A stretch of 64,000 nucleotides of DNA from Rhynochetos jubatus (taxonomy: Eukaryota; Chordata; Aves; Eurypygiformes; Rhynochetidae). Shown here piece by piece: positions 22,561 to 33,971 of the stretch. Position 1 is the first letter of the stretch; the number at the start of each line of letters is the position of its first letter. The stretch covers positions 23,661,001 through 23,725,000 of the forward strand of contig CM050659.1 in NCBI GenBank assembly GCA_027574665.1, read 5' to 3'. A program made the translations under genes and the position numbers. The notes under the pieces are model-generated. The model had not been told where the DNA came from. It ran no database searches and saw only the letters and a program-made list of their open reading frames with translations.

Positions 22561-25398
22561 AAGTGTCCTCCTTCAGGCACTTACACCCAAGCCTAGTGTT
22601 TGAAGTATTTCAGTTGTTGAGAGTCAAAGGGTTGGGGGTTTTTTTGTGAGTCTGATCTTCCTTTAACAAACCTCAGGTTTTCTAGGATCACTTGCTCAAG
22701 CTTTGCTTTCTCCAGGTGAGAATTGCACCTATGTTTTTTTGGGGAAGGAAAGAAAAAGCCATGGTCAGGAGCTTCAGTGAGGGTTTTGTCCCAGATCCTT
22801 CAGCACTGTGCCCACAGATAGGGTGGAAGAAGAACACCAGAATGCTCCCAAAGGAGGACATTATCCTGCTGGTGTCACTGAGCTGAGGCAGAACCTGCAG
22901 CAAAGGATGGGCTTTTGCTGCAGGAAACCCCCAGGCAAGCTGGATGTCCCTGGATGGGACATGCTTGGCCACTGCGTCCCCCAAAGGCAACATCGATGTG
23001 ACATTATCGATATTAATATCTCTCTTGTGGTACCTCTCCCTTGGTACAGGGCCCTGAGGCCACAGACGTCTCCATGATGGTAGGTCACTGATGCTTCACC
23101 CTCCCATGGGTATCTCTCCTAAGAGCTACTTCCTACAGGTGCCACCTTCAGAGCAGCACCCCAAGGTCTTTTGCTCTTAGCAGGAACAGGCTTAAATCTG
23201 TTGTTGACCATTGTGTTAAGGAGCTTGTGAGCCCAAATGTGCGGGATGAGCCTTTCCCTGCACACGTCTCCCACGGTGGCAATGCCATGGACTGGGTTAG
23301 TCCTGGGGGGAGTTCCAGCTCAATGGTAGTTCTAACACTTACCGTGTAGGAAATATTAAGAATGGAAAGAGGAGGAAACAAAATAGAAAGAAAATAGCTG
23401 GGCATTTTATGTTGATTATGCTCCCACCACTCTGTACAAGAGTATCCCCAGGTAGATAGGCTCTGCTGCAGAGCAACAAATGGGGACAATGGGGAGAATG
23501 AGCCGGTCCTCCGTGTGTGTTGGACTGAAGTGCAAGGCATGGGATTGAGTTGTGGCACAAAGGAGCTGAATCACAGCTCAGGGAAAGCTTTCTCAAGGTA
23601 AGGATGGAGAAACTCTGAAAGAGGTTGCAGAGGCTCTATCATGGGAGGTCTTTGAGAAGCAAGTAGGCAAACACCAGAGAGGAATATTGTTCGTGATCCT
23701 GCCTTGGGCTGGGACTGGTGGAGATGCCTGCAGGGCATCTCTTCCAACCTGGCACATTCATAGTTCTGCCCCATCTGCTTCAGGCTTGAAGCACCCCTAC
23801 CTGTGGGTCTGTCCCAGGAGGTTACAGCCCCAGAGCATCTCCCATCAGCCAGGACAGCCTGCTTGTGTTCTCCCTTGGCTTTGTTGCCCCTTTTCTGGCT
23901 TTGATGTTGACCATCAAATACAATAAAGACAGAACACCACAGAATAAACACTTGAGAGGCTAAGGTGTGAAGTAACTGCAGAAACCCAGCTGTTGTTGCT
24001 GTGTTTCAATAGCTAGAAAGCAGCAAGTCCAGCAACCTGCTCCTCCAGACCATCTGTGGTCCACTAGCTGCACTGTGTAAACCATGCTGGAGCATTAAGG
24101 TCAACAATTTAAAAGTTACCCTTTGATTTAGGGTAGCTCAGGTGAGGAATCTAAAAAACCAAACAACATGCCCCACACACCCCCAGACTAAAAAAAGGCA
24201 AACAACTCACATGTGATTTCCAGAAGGACAATCTGTTCTGTCTCCTTCTCCTGGACCTTGAGGGAAAGTCAGACCAAGCATTGCATCCCAGCTAGCCACC
24301 AAACAATGGAGCAGTTATCACCATAGCCACTTTAAAAAATCATTTTCCTAAGAAACCAGTGTTTAAGAACAGAACAGGCAGCACATCAGCCCAAAGTACA
24401 AGAGTAAGAGTCTCCTACTACAGCAGGAGATGCTTTTGACCCTGAAGGCCCCACCCCAGCTCAAGTGTTTCCAATTCCATTGATTTTCACCTGTTCCTGC
24501 TGCTTGTGTATGCCTGATGCCTCAGCTGGAAACACTCACTCCACAGAAAGTCACTTCTTGCCATGAAAAAAACCCAACTGTAAAACTCTTGCATTAGAAA
24601 TGAAGTGAACTTTGAGCCCGAGGATGTTACCGTGATGCACGTCGAGGAGTTGCTGGTTTCCCACTGGCAACAGGTGCTTCTCTGGCACAGTCCTGCCAGC
24701 TCTCCAAAAATCATACTGTTGTGAGCATCACCACCCCCCCTCGCCACCACTAAGGTTATTTTTATACTGAGATGTTTCAGGTCTACCTTTGGTTCTGGCC
24801 AGTTTTCCACATATGGGGCCTCTTTGTGGTGCCTTTCAGATCAGATCGTATTAGGACAAAGAAAAAAAATCATGACTAAAAAGAAACCTTTTCTCCAAAA
24901 TGCATTTTTAGGAGTGTTTTGGGGCCGATGGCTCCTCATCTTAATAAGACTTCCTTCATTTTGGGGCTGCTTGACTTGCCTGGGGGAATCTGAAGCAGGA
25001 TATCCCCGGCATGAGTTTGGGTTGATGCTGGAACATTGCTGCACTTTCTTCCCCTCCGCTTTTGGCTCTGCCACGTCACGCATGGGGCTCGGGTCCGGTG
25101 TTCCCATCAGGAAAGCAGTGGGGAGGCAGCGGCGTGGCAGCTCCTTACTGACACAAGTGCCTTTTCTGGAGGTCCCCATTGCACGGATGAGGAGCACGGG
25201 GTGTCACGGGGCGGGTGGGCTCGCCGAGCTTGGAAGGGCAAAGCATTCCCAAGCCTGTCTGATGCTCAGCCTGTTCTCACCTGGGTGGAGACCTGGAGCT
25301 GCCCAGACCTCAAGGTATCCACTGGGATTCCTCCTTCCCTGCACACAGGGTTGTACACCCATGATTGTGAAGTGGGAGTTTGGGGAGCAGCTTTTAGA
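22561..25398 (+). other. gene-free stretch between two CR1 copies
   Basis: No gene is recognised. Sense polyadenylation signals AATAAA lie at 23922-23927 and 23943-23948. If WASF3 has a very long 3' UTR these could be internal poly(A) sites. Confidence 0.35.
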
Positions 25399-25600
25399 AT
25401 GAATCATAGAATCACAGAATAGTTTGGAAGGGATGTTAAAGCCCCCCCAGTGCCACCCCCTGCCATGGGCAGGGACACCTTCCACTAGACCAGGTTGCTC
25501 CCAGCCTCATCCAGCCTGGCCTTGGACACTGCCAGGGATGGGGCATCCACAGCTTCTCTGGGCAACCTGTCCCAGTGCTCCCCACCCTCTGCGGGAAGAA
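25399..25600 (-). mobile_element. CR1 LINE 3' tail, antisense, twin of the copy at 51.9 kb
   Basis: Begins with the reversed CR1 3' end (ATCATAGAATCACAGAAT at about 25404) and runs into ORF2-end sequence. Positions 25457-25600 match 51885-52028 over 144 bp with a single difference found by eye. The copy stops abruptly at 25600, the expected 5' truncation point. Confidence 0.88.
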
Positions 25601-26842
25601 AGATCTTTCGTTCTGATCTTGGCCAGCCCAAGGGAAAATTCCATAGGGACATTCCTTCGAGGACAACGTGGGGTGGGTACAAACCCTGTCACGACTCAGC
25701 TGCAGGACACGCACCTGCTGGGGGGTTTGCTCCAGAGTGTGCGCATTGCGGCCACCATGGGACAAGCATTCATGTTGGAGAGCCCTCCTCCTCCTGCCCC
25801 AGCCCAGGCCCCTCGGGGCAGTGCCTGCTGCTGCAGCAGGACAGGAGCCATCTCGCTGCCAGGTTCCCATCGCCTTCAGAGTGAGTAGGAGCACAAGCAC
25901 CTCTGGGTGAGGCTGGGTGCTGCAGGAGTGTGATTTTGATGGGCATTGAAGGCAGTTGAGCACCATCTCCTGTGCCCTGCACCTGGCAGCCCAAGGACCA
26001 AGGCTAGCCCAGGCTGGGCAGGGAGCATCTCAGACACCCCAAAAACCCCTCTGCACTACACACACTCAGTAGCTACAAGCGAGGGAGAACCCCCAGAGCA
26101 CTGGGGCAACCGATGATCCTAAACCAGAGCATCTGTGAGTGGCCAGCTGGAGACAAGTATTTTAAAAGCCATTTTCTCCCCTGTTGACACCAGCCATTGA
26201 TAGACGGAGCCTGGAGCCAGCGCTGGGGCCGGTCTTTACAGAGGTTGGCTCCAACTCTGCAGCGGTGGCACGGCGGGGACAGCAAGGTGCCAGCCTGGTG
26301 GCACCTTGGTTTCCCGGGGTGCACAGCATAGCTAGGGCTGCCCTGATGCTCCTGCAAAAGGCTTGGTTCTTTATTACTGGCAAAAGTATTATCTGTATTT
26401 CCTTCGATTTGCTGTTTGATAGAAGCAGCAGATGGAGACGGGTGTCTCTCCCATGGGAGGGTCAGCCACTGCAGGCCATAACTTGATTTCCATTGTTATA
26501 TAGTTGACATTAGAGAAGAAGGAGATGTTCACTGTCTAATGGGGTCTTTTAACCATGTGCACTTAGTCAATAGGTGAGTAGATGTTGCTGCTTGTACCTA
26601 TCTACCGTACCCAGTTGCTACGTGTGAACAAGTGTATTTCTCCCCAGTGTTGTGGGTTCTGCCTGTCGTGACACGATGACGGAAAGGTAGGGACTACGTC
26701 GGTCGGCTTTCTTCTGTACAGTGTAGAGAGGAAACCTGGAATGATCCGAAGCACCGCTTGTAACTACATTTGTTCAAAAAATGTCATCTTAATCCCAAAC
26801 TGTTGACACTTTATGCATGTGCTAATTAAAAAAAATAATAAT
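25601..26842 (+). other. gene-free stretch, possible distal WASF3 3' UTR
   Basis: No coding region is recognised. From about 26490 the sequence is AT-rich and complex, with a character typical of the terminal part of a vertebrate 3' UTR, leading into the AATAAA at 26843. Confidence 0.35.
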
Positions 26843-26848
26843 AATAAA
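26843..26848 (+). terminator. WASF3: candidate distal WASF3 polyadenylation signal
   Basis: AATAAA ends an AATAATAATAATAAA run, followed by T- and GT-rich sequence (26873-26930) that can serve as the downstream element. It is the last sense signal before the GPR12 side, where minus-strand signals begin. Assignment to WASF3 implies a 3' UTR of about 10.5 kb or an unseen 3' intron, so it remains tentative. Confidence 0.4.
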
Positions 26849-27410
26849 GATTTTAAGAGGTTAACGTAGATTTGGGTTCGGCTTTTTGTCAGCTTGCCCT
26901 TGCTGGGTCCCTTTGCTGTGGGTTATCAGTCCTGTGATACTCCCTTCTCTATTAGAGGCCAGGGCACAGAAGCAGCAGCAGCAGCAGAGAGCTGTGATAT
27001 CTCTGTAACCCTTCCTTTGGAGAAACCAGCTCCCACAGATCAGTTCATTCCCATGGGTGTTTAATCCCTGACCGCCTGGGCAATCCGGGGGCAGAGGATC
27101 GCTTGCTGATGGAGTCTCCATCCTTTCGCATGGAGACTCCGAGCGGGAGGGGTCATTCCTTCCCAACCCGCACAATCAATGGCTCGAGCAGGTTTTATCC
27201 TCAACCAGCTCATCGCGATCCAAGTGGAAACACAGCCCCCGGATGAGGGAAAGCAGGAATTTGGACTAGACTCGCTTCAGCTGAAATAACAACACAGACA
27301 CGCACGGTATGGTACATACCTGGGACAGGAGCCCAGATCTTCAAACGTTTTAATTTTGAACCCCACCCCTCCCATTTTTGGATATCCTCTTGACAAATCA
27401 CTTTAACAGT
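26849..27410. other. gap between the convergent genes
   Basis: About 560 bp with no gene recognised. A short (AGC)n run lies at about 26969-26988. Candidate polyadenylation signals face each other across this gap, plus strand on the left and minus strand on the right. Confidence 0.35.
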
Positions 27411-27416
27411 TTTATT
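27411..27416 (-). terminator. GPR12: candidate distal GPR12 polyadenylation signal
   Basis: TTTATT on the plus strand gives AATAAA on the minus strand. It borders an AT-rich segment (27405-27640) resembling a 3' UTR end. A second minus-strand AATAAA lies at 28887-28892, closer to the coding sequence. Which of these GPR12 uses, if either, cannot be told from sequence alone. Confidence 0.35.
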
Positions 27417-30400
27417 TACAGTAATAAAAATAAATTACTCTTACAGATGAATGTATAATATTATACACAATAGAGATACAGTGCAATAACAGCATTGATT
27501 TGATTTCACTTGTTCATAAAGTGCATTGAAGGGGCTTGATTTAACCATAATTGAATGATAACTGTACAGTTTTCTTTGAGATCCCTTTCCCAGTCAAGTG
27601 AAAAGGCTAATGAAAACACATCAAAATAAGTTGCTGTTTTAATTGCTCTGCAAGGGCCTCGTGCCTGGGAAGCAGATAGGGCGGGAGGCCGGATTGGGAA
27701 TGGGGATGACCGTGTCCTGCTCTGCCCATCTGCGCTTCTAAAGGCGACCCTGACGGACACTGCCCAAAGCCCATCCGGGCTGATCTGGGTTTCAGAGCCT
27801 CAGGAAGGCAAGTGCTGGTGACCACAGAGCAGGATCTGGCCCTGGGCCACCCCGATCTGGCTGAGTCTCTTTCTGAGCTTTGCCACCAGAAACTCATTGC
27901 TCGCTCTGAGATGGAGGAGTCGCTCTCTAGGGAAGGTGCTATGTGTCCTGCCCGGGGCCTGATTCAGAGCTACTTACAGGGGACATCAGAAATGAGCCCA
28001 GTCCTTGTTAGGCTCTACGGGTGTAGGGGAAAGGCAAGGCAGAGCCAAGAGCCCAGGCTGCAGCAGACTCCAAAGGATGCCTGCTTTGCCAGCAGCGGCC
28101 AGCACTAGCTCTCACCCTTAGCCAGATACTGCCCAGCTGGACAAGGGCTTTTCCTGGAACAAGCCAGGTGTTTTCCAGCTCCCAGATCCTGCAATAAGGT
28201 CATCAACCTGTGCTTGTGATTTCCGTGTCAGTTGATACCATGTGCTGCCAGACATCCAGCCTCCTGCCCGCCGCAGCGTGCTCAAATGGGGAAGGAATAG
28301 CCTTGGTTTAGACACAATCACGCTTGGCATCGAGCAGAATTTCTGAAGGCAACTATTACCCTTGGACTTGGGGACAATTTGTTCACATCCCTCAAAGTCA
28401 GGGACAAAAGAGCTTTGGACCACCCATTCTGATTTGGGTCTTCTCTACTTAAAATCCATTTTATCTCTCTAATGCTCTGTATTTCAGAGTTTTCCAACGG
28501 GAAAGCTCCATTCCTGGGGTCCCAGGGACAGCGGGAAGGGTGGCTCTGGGGGGAGTTTGCAGTAGGTAAGGACATTGTTAATAGAAAAGGTACAACTGGT
28601 ACAAGTGAAGCCGTCAGCTGTAGGGCAGCATGACCACCTCACCAAGAGAAGGTTGTGCATGAATGAAAGGAGTTACAAGGGAATACCATTTGCATTACTC
28701 CTGACAATTAAGTGTGTTAATTAATTGTTAACAATTATGTGAGTAGTCAATGCTGGTCAGTACACATCAATACAAGTGGTTACCAAGATCAATGGCTTTT
28801 TAAAGACCACCCCACCCCAAATTTGATGCTTCTACAAGAAAGAGTTTCTTCATCACCTACTGAGAACAGTAATGGTTTCTTGGGCTTTTATTCAAAGTTC
28901 AGTTAAAACTCTTTGTTTGGGATGAACAAACTGTGACTGCCACATCAGGACTGAGATCCTTGAGCTCAGTTTTTGAAGGTTCAGTGGCAAGATTTGGACC
29001 ATTTGCCAGTATGAGGAGGGCATGGAGGTCTTCCCAACTAAACACCGACCAGCCCTCTCCTAGCAGGTCCAGTTTCCATCTGGAGTGGCCACAGAGGCTC
29101 TGTGGGAATCAGAGGTGACCTGGGAATTTCCACTGGCTAAAGACCTCGTGCTTGGCAGAATGACCACTGTCCCCTTGTATCTCACCTGAAAAGTACAATA
29201 ATCAAATCAATGGCTTTCATAGATCTCAGCTTTTCTAGTGACTTGTGCCATAGCAGTCCCAGCCAGAGGAGACTTATCAATACATTCAGTACCAGAAAAT
29301 GGAGAACAATGGGCTGTGCTCTGGCTGCTCTGTGCCCTTCTCATGATGCCCAGAAGCTAGACAGGGGCTTCTTGGCTCTTTTCACTCTATTCCCAGATGG
29401 TTTGGATCTTCAGTGAAACCACAGAGGATTCACTGGGATGGAAAACCCTTTCTGTTTTCCAGTGTTCCTCTCATCATTGGTGCCCCATCCACATGTGATA
29501 CCACTACATTCATGGGAGCTGCTCCTTGTTTGCGGCAACACAACCTCATCCAAAGTCAGGCCCTGTATTCTGTACCAAACATGTCCCAAAGCCAGCACGG
29601 AAGGACACCGAACACCAGAACATTCCCACCCTGCACGCAGCATTACTGACATGGTATGTATTTTAAGGTTTTAAGTTAGCTCTCTTGACACCCAGAGTAA
29701 GGAGGCTTCAACACCCCATGTCCTCACTGATGTCCAACATTGTGACTCAAAACCTTTTCCAGTAAAAGATTTTCTTTATGGAAAAAAAACCCAAACCAAC
29801 CAACACCAAAGCAAAGGTGCGGTAAAATGGTCAGAGATTTCCACAACGCAATGCACGGCAGGTGAACTTAAACGTGGTTATCTTCTTCCTCACTTCTCCT
29901 TGTTTTTCCCTCTTTCCACTGATAAAAAAGGAGAGAAAAATAGCAGAGGAAAAAAACCCTAGATATGCATCTATTTTTATCTAGTCGAAAGCCTGCAAAA
30001 AATGCCAGTTTATCAAAATGTTCTTCAGAAGAGATTCTGTGAGACTTCTCCTGAAGCCTACCAAGCATTTAACAGCGTCCATGGCTGCCTTTAACAGTTT
30101 CCAAGAGAGAGGTCCTAGACCTCTTTGGAAAAAAAAAATGAGATAGGCATTTTATACTAAATCTGAGCATGCCACATACTTGTGCCACAGCTTGATACCG
30201 ACTGTGGGCTGGATTCAGCGCGGCAGAACAAAACCCTCCTTAGCGCGAGGACCGGAATTTAGGCAGCAGGGTTTGCCTTCAACAAAGTTGCTGGCAATGT
30301 GTTTGGGCGAATACCGAGCCTTTCAGTGAGGACATCACCTCCTCAATGGATCCCTCGAACCAAGATGAGTTTCAAATACACACTTACACTCTAAAAAGAA

Positions 30401-31850
30401 CATTGTTAAAGTCAAAATCGTCAACAACAGGGAATTGACTGGAAAGCCAAATGCAACTTTCTTCATGTCACGGTTTCTCTAGAGCTGATTAGTTCATCTA
30501 CATTTCATTTAAAGATACCAAATGAGGTGCCCAGAGAAACAAGTACTACCCTCTAGATCGGGTTGTATAAAAACATCTCAAAATGTTCACAAAGTTTAAA
30601 CTAACTCTGTGGTGAGTTTTCACACCGAGAAACTGCAGGGACCTGGCTGCACTTACAGAAACCAGGAGAAATAAAATGAGCAGAGCAAAGGGTGTTTATA
30701 TGTATTACTCCTTCTTATAGATATAGTTACTCTTAAATGTGTGCTGGCTCAACATTGTGCCTACTGCCCATTGCCCAAGGTATTCAAAAGAGAAAGGGAA
30801 GGAATAAATAAAGGAGAAACTGGCCACCTTTCAAAGGTCAACACTGAGTCCAAGCCCCAGGCACACTTTGGCGATTCATAGCTTTCTCATGTGCACTTAA
30901 ACTCTGAGGAGCGAGCGATTCATTGCACAGATCCAGAGGGAAGATACAGTTGTGCCTGTATCCAGCCCTAAAGTGGCTTCGTACCCACCACAGCCGCACA
31001 AAGCAAGCACATTGCTCTCTTCCATGGAACTACGGTGTACACGTGATGGTTTGGTGGTGGTGGAGCCGCTGGATTGTGTCGATAGGGACCTGCCCACGGC
31101 GCAGCAGAGCCTAGCTCCTTCTTCAAAGTGGGGCTTTTTGGATGCTGGAGGTCACAGCATCTTTCTAGAAAGGAGAACAACGTGTTTGGGACACCAGGCT
31201 CAGCTGGTGGGGGGTCTCCTGCTGCAAGCACTGAGCTGTTCGCATGCTGGGCCCCGGAGCAGCATCCACCACCTCTGCCTGGAGCCACCTGGAGTGTTTC
31301 ACCCCAAGCCCTGCCATCTCTCTGAAGGTTGGGTTCTTGGTTTTCAGGTGAACGCACTATTCTGCTCCGGGCCAAAAGAAAGCACAAGGTAAAGGACACT
31401 TGGTCATGGTCTCACTGACACCACAATGCACATGATACAGCGGAGGAATGTGAGGGCACCGTAGCTTCTCTAATGAAGCAAGTTAAACTGGCAGCGTCTG
31501 GAATGACAAGTGTGATTATAGAGGCTTCTCCCTCGGGGACCCCAGCACCCCGGATCCCTCTTTGGATGAGAATCCCCCCCCCATGTAAACGATCAGTGTG
31601 GAAGTGAGCACAGCTTCACCCCACGGCCCCAAACCGGGCAGGAGACCCCTTCCTCAGCCTCCCCAGAGCCTTGGGGTGCAGGGCACCCCGGCTGCCCCCG
31701 CCCCCTGCACGTCCTGAGCCCCCACCCTACCCGCGGTCACCTTGTTTTTGGGGGGTGGGGAATGGATTCCCCGAGTACCCCCATCCCTGCGACAGCCCAA
31801 AACAACGGCCGTACCCTAAAGTGCCTTTTGCCCCTCAAAGTGCTTCGCAA
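27417..31850 (-). other. GPR12 downstream region, possible long 3' UTR
   Basis: No gene is recognised on either strand. About 28560-28900 and 29650-30900 are AT-rich and complex, and may be 3' UTR or conserved non-coding DNA. The open frames are short and unrelated to known proteins. Confidence 0.35.
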
Positions 31851-32300
31851 ACGACATAGAAACAGAGAGGCATCGTGTCACCCCCCCGGTCCCCTCCACC
31901 CCAGCCGCCCCCCCCCCTCCCTCCCCCCCGCTCCTTGCGCTCCCCCGGGCCCCCCCGCCGAGCCGGAGCTGTCCGCCCCCGCGGTGCTGAACACCGCCCC
32001 TTCCCCCCGCCCCCCCCCCCCGTTATTGCATAGCATTGCAAGACCTGATTTGAGGGGGACCGGACGGGGCGGGGGGGGGTTGGCTCCTCACAACCGCCCC
32101 ACGCGTGGGGACCAGCCCCGCCGTGGGGGAACCCGACACCCCCCCCTCCAACCCCCCCCTCCTGTGGCCTTCCCGGCGGCCGCCACTCGTGGGACGTGCC
32201 CCGGGGGGGGGTGGAAGCCACCGGGCCAGGGCCGGCAAGCCCGCTGCTGCCCTGGCTGCTGACCCCGAGCGCAGGCACACGCCGCCGTACCGAGATCCTG
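31540..32300. other. GC-rich, C-run-dense block downstream of GPR12
   Basis: Dozens of C runs of 5-12 nt, several G runs and many CpG between 31560 and 32250. On the GPR12 sense (minus) strand this is G-rich and could form RNA G-quadruplexes if transcribed. No TATA box or clear donor is seen, so calling it a promoter would be speculative. Confidence 0.55.
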
Positions 32301-32324
32301 GGGTTTGTCTTTTCTTTTCTTCCC

Positions 32325-32459
32325 TTTTTTTTTTTTTTTTTTTGGTGTTTTGTGTTTTTAAATAAAAAATAAAATGTGTAAGAAAATAACATTTCTAAAG
32401 GAAACCATTATCATTCTACTCTCTCTTTCTTTCCCCTTTTCCTTTTTTTTTTTTTTTTT
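32325..32459. repeat. T19 and T17 tracts (A-tracts in the GPR12 3' UTR)
   Basis: T runs at 32325-32343 (19) and 32443-32459 (17) flank an A/T-rich segment. In the GPR12 transcript they would be encoded oligo(A) tracts about 140 and 250 nt after the stop codon, which can cause internal oligo(dT) priming in cDNA libraries. Confidence 0.8.
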
Positions 32460-32595
32460 CTCCTCTTTTTGGCCATCTTTTCATGGAACTAGATGTGCTG
32501 GCCGGGGGGATTCCTCCCGGTAGGAAACAATAACGACGGAGAGGAAAAGGAGGAGGAGGAGAGCACGGGAGCGCATCTCGCTCCGTGCTCAGTCC

Positions 32596-33630
32596 TCACA
32601 CATCGCTGGATGTCCTTGGTCTGGAGGAGAAGGTGGAAGGGATGCAGCCGCAGCAGGCCAGCCAGAGCGACTTCTGGATGTCTGGGTTTCTGAAGGCGTA
32701 AATGATGGGGTTGATGAGGGAGTTGCAGGTGGCGGGCAGCGCCAGGGAGTAGGTGTAGACCACGGGGTAGCTGGAATCGGCTACCAGGGAGTAGATGGCG
32801 AAGGGGATCCAGCACAGGGCGAAGGTGCCGAGGATGAGCGAGAGGGTGGAGAGCCCTTTGCGGGTGGAGGTGGCCTGCGCCGTGGCGATGAACTGGTGCT
32901 GCACGGCGATCTGCTGGGCGTGCCGGAAGGCGATCTTGCAGATCTGCAGGTAGAGCTGCATCATGAGGGCGAAGAGGAGGAGGAAGGTGACGGCCAGCAC
33001 CGCCGCGTTGTCCTTGGTGACGGGCCGCAGGATGCTGCAGGCGCTCTGGTCCCGCAGGCAGTTCCAGCCCAGGAGGGGCAGCAGCCCCACGCCGAGGCAC
33101 AGCAGCCACATCAGCAGCACCATGGCGCAGGTGAAGCCCAGCGTGCGCTCGCTGTGGTAGGTGAGCGCGTTGTACAGCGACAGGTAGCGGTCCACGGTGA
33201 TGGCCAGGAGGCTGCAGACCGAGGCGGAGAAGGCGGCCAGCAGCAGCCCCGCCGCCCCCAGCTCCGCCGCCTCGCTGGGCGGCCGCAGCAGGTACCGCAC
33301 GGCGAAGTTGGCCACCAGCCCCAGCCCCGCCAGCAGGTCGGCCAGGGCCAGGCTGCCGATCAGCAGGAACATGGGTGCCCGCAGGCTCGGCGTGTAGAAG
33401 AGCACGGCCAGCACCAGCGCGTTTTCCCCCGCCACCGCCGTCCCCGTAGCGCACAGCGCGATGTCCCAGGGGCTCACGGCCCCCCCGGTCCCGGCCGCGG
33501 GCCCGCCGCCGCCCGGTGCCGCCGTCCCCGGCCCGCCCGGCGCCGGCGGCCAGGCGCTGGGCTCCGAGGCGTTGCCGAGCGCCGGGAGCCGCTGCTGCTG
33601 CTGCGGCTGCGGCTGCCACGGCTCGCCCAT
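32596..33630 (-). CDS. GPR12: GPR12-type constitutively active Gs-coupled receptor
   Basis: A single coding exon gives 344 residues; human GPR12 has 334. It is a rhodopsin-like seven-helix receptor of the GPR3/6/12 group, which raises cAMP without added ligand and acts at the cell surface. Visible marks are N20 in NAS (glycosylation), LRAPMFLLIGSLALADLLAG (TM2), DRYLSLYNALTYHSERT after TM3, CWIPF in TM6, NPIIYAFRN in TM7, a CCGC palmitoylation cluster and a terminal SSDV. The start was chosen at 33630 because it has a perfect GCCGCCATGG context; an in-frame ATG seven codons upstream (33651) is weaker. GPR3 and GPR6 fit less well because YHSERT, WNCLRD and CCGCIPS favour GPR12. The N-terminal 60 residues are Pro/Gly/Ala-rich and unlike human GPR12; the helical core is only roughly two-thirds identical by eye, so a GPR12-like paralogue is possible. 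Confidence 0.9.
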   Translation of the reverse strand: MGEPWQPQPQQQQRLPALGNASEPSAWPPAPGGPGTAAPGGGGPAAGTGGAVSPWDIALCATGTAVAGENALVLAVLFYTPSLRAPMFLLIGSLALADLLAGLGLVANFAVRYLLRPPSEAAELGAAGLLLAAFSASVCSLLAITVDRYLSLYNALTYHSERTLGFTCAMVLLMWLLCLGVGLLPLLGWNCLRDQSACSILRPVTKDNAAVLAVTFLLLFALMMQLYLQICKIAFRHAQQIAVQHQFIATAQATSTRKGLSTLSLILGTFALCWIPFAIYSLVADSSYPVVYTYSLALPATCNSLINPIIYAFRNPDIQKSLWLACCGCIPSTFSSRPRTSSDV

Positions 33631-33652
33631 GGCGGCGGGGCCGTGCAGCATC

Positions 33653-33660
33653 GCTGGGGA
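33653..33660 (-). other. GPR12: predicted splice acceptor of the GPR12 coding exon
   Basis: On the minus strand a C/T-rich tract ends in CCCCAG at 33654, two bases before the upstream ATG. Mammalian GPR12 also has a 5' UTR intron just ahead of the start codon. The coding exon would therefore begin at 33653. Confidence 0.55.
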
Positions 33661-33714
33661 GAGAGGGAGAGGGACGCGGTGAGGGGCGCCGGGCTGCGGG
33701 CGGGGAGAGGCGCC

Positions 33715-33915
33715 GAGCCCCGCACCGCGCCCCGCACCGAGCCCCGGGACACCCCGCCCCGCCCCGGGTTCTGGGGACACCCGCGCCGAGCCCCGCACCG
33801 GGGTTCCGGGGGCAGCCGCGCCGCACCGAGCCCCGGGAAGCCCTGCACCGAGCCCCGGGGACACCCGCCCCGCGCCCCGCACCGAGCCCCGGGACACCGA
33901 GCCCCGCACCGAGCC
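33715..33915. repeat. GC-rich degenerate tandem repeat in the GPR12 5' region
   Basis: Repeated cores of CCGCACCGAGCCCCGGG and GGGACACCC in varying order and spacing, roughly 8-10 times, with almost no A or T. It probably lies in the 5' UTR intron. It leaves both strands open, which explains the long spurious frames here. Confidence 0.75.
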
Positions 33916-33951
33916 GCCCCCGCCCGCCGCAGGGCGCATCCCCATCCGCCT

Positions 33952-33971
33952 CCCCCCCCCCCCCCCCCCCC
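33952..33971. repeat. C20 homopolymer
   Basis: Twenty consecutive C upstream of GPR12. The GPR12 sense strand carries G20, a G-quadruplex-prone tract. Length is likely to vary between individuals and assemblies. Confidence 0.85.

Noticed and set aside
31540-32300. Independent CpG-island promoter downstream of GPR12
   Set aside because: The density of C runs accounts for much of the GC content and no supporting TATA, initiator or splice donor with an exon was seen; kept only as a GC-rich block.
32596-33630. GPR12 coding region as a processed retrogene
   Set aside because: A single coding exon is normal for the GPR3/6/12 family, a 5' UTR splice acceptor is present, and the syntenic neighbours are the expected ones.
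33631-33945. N-terminal extension of the GPR12 frame to 33945
   Set aside because: The extension is translated GC-repeat, a strong splice acceptor ends at 33654, and the ideal Kozak ATG is at 33630.
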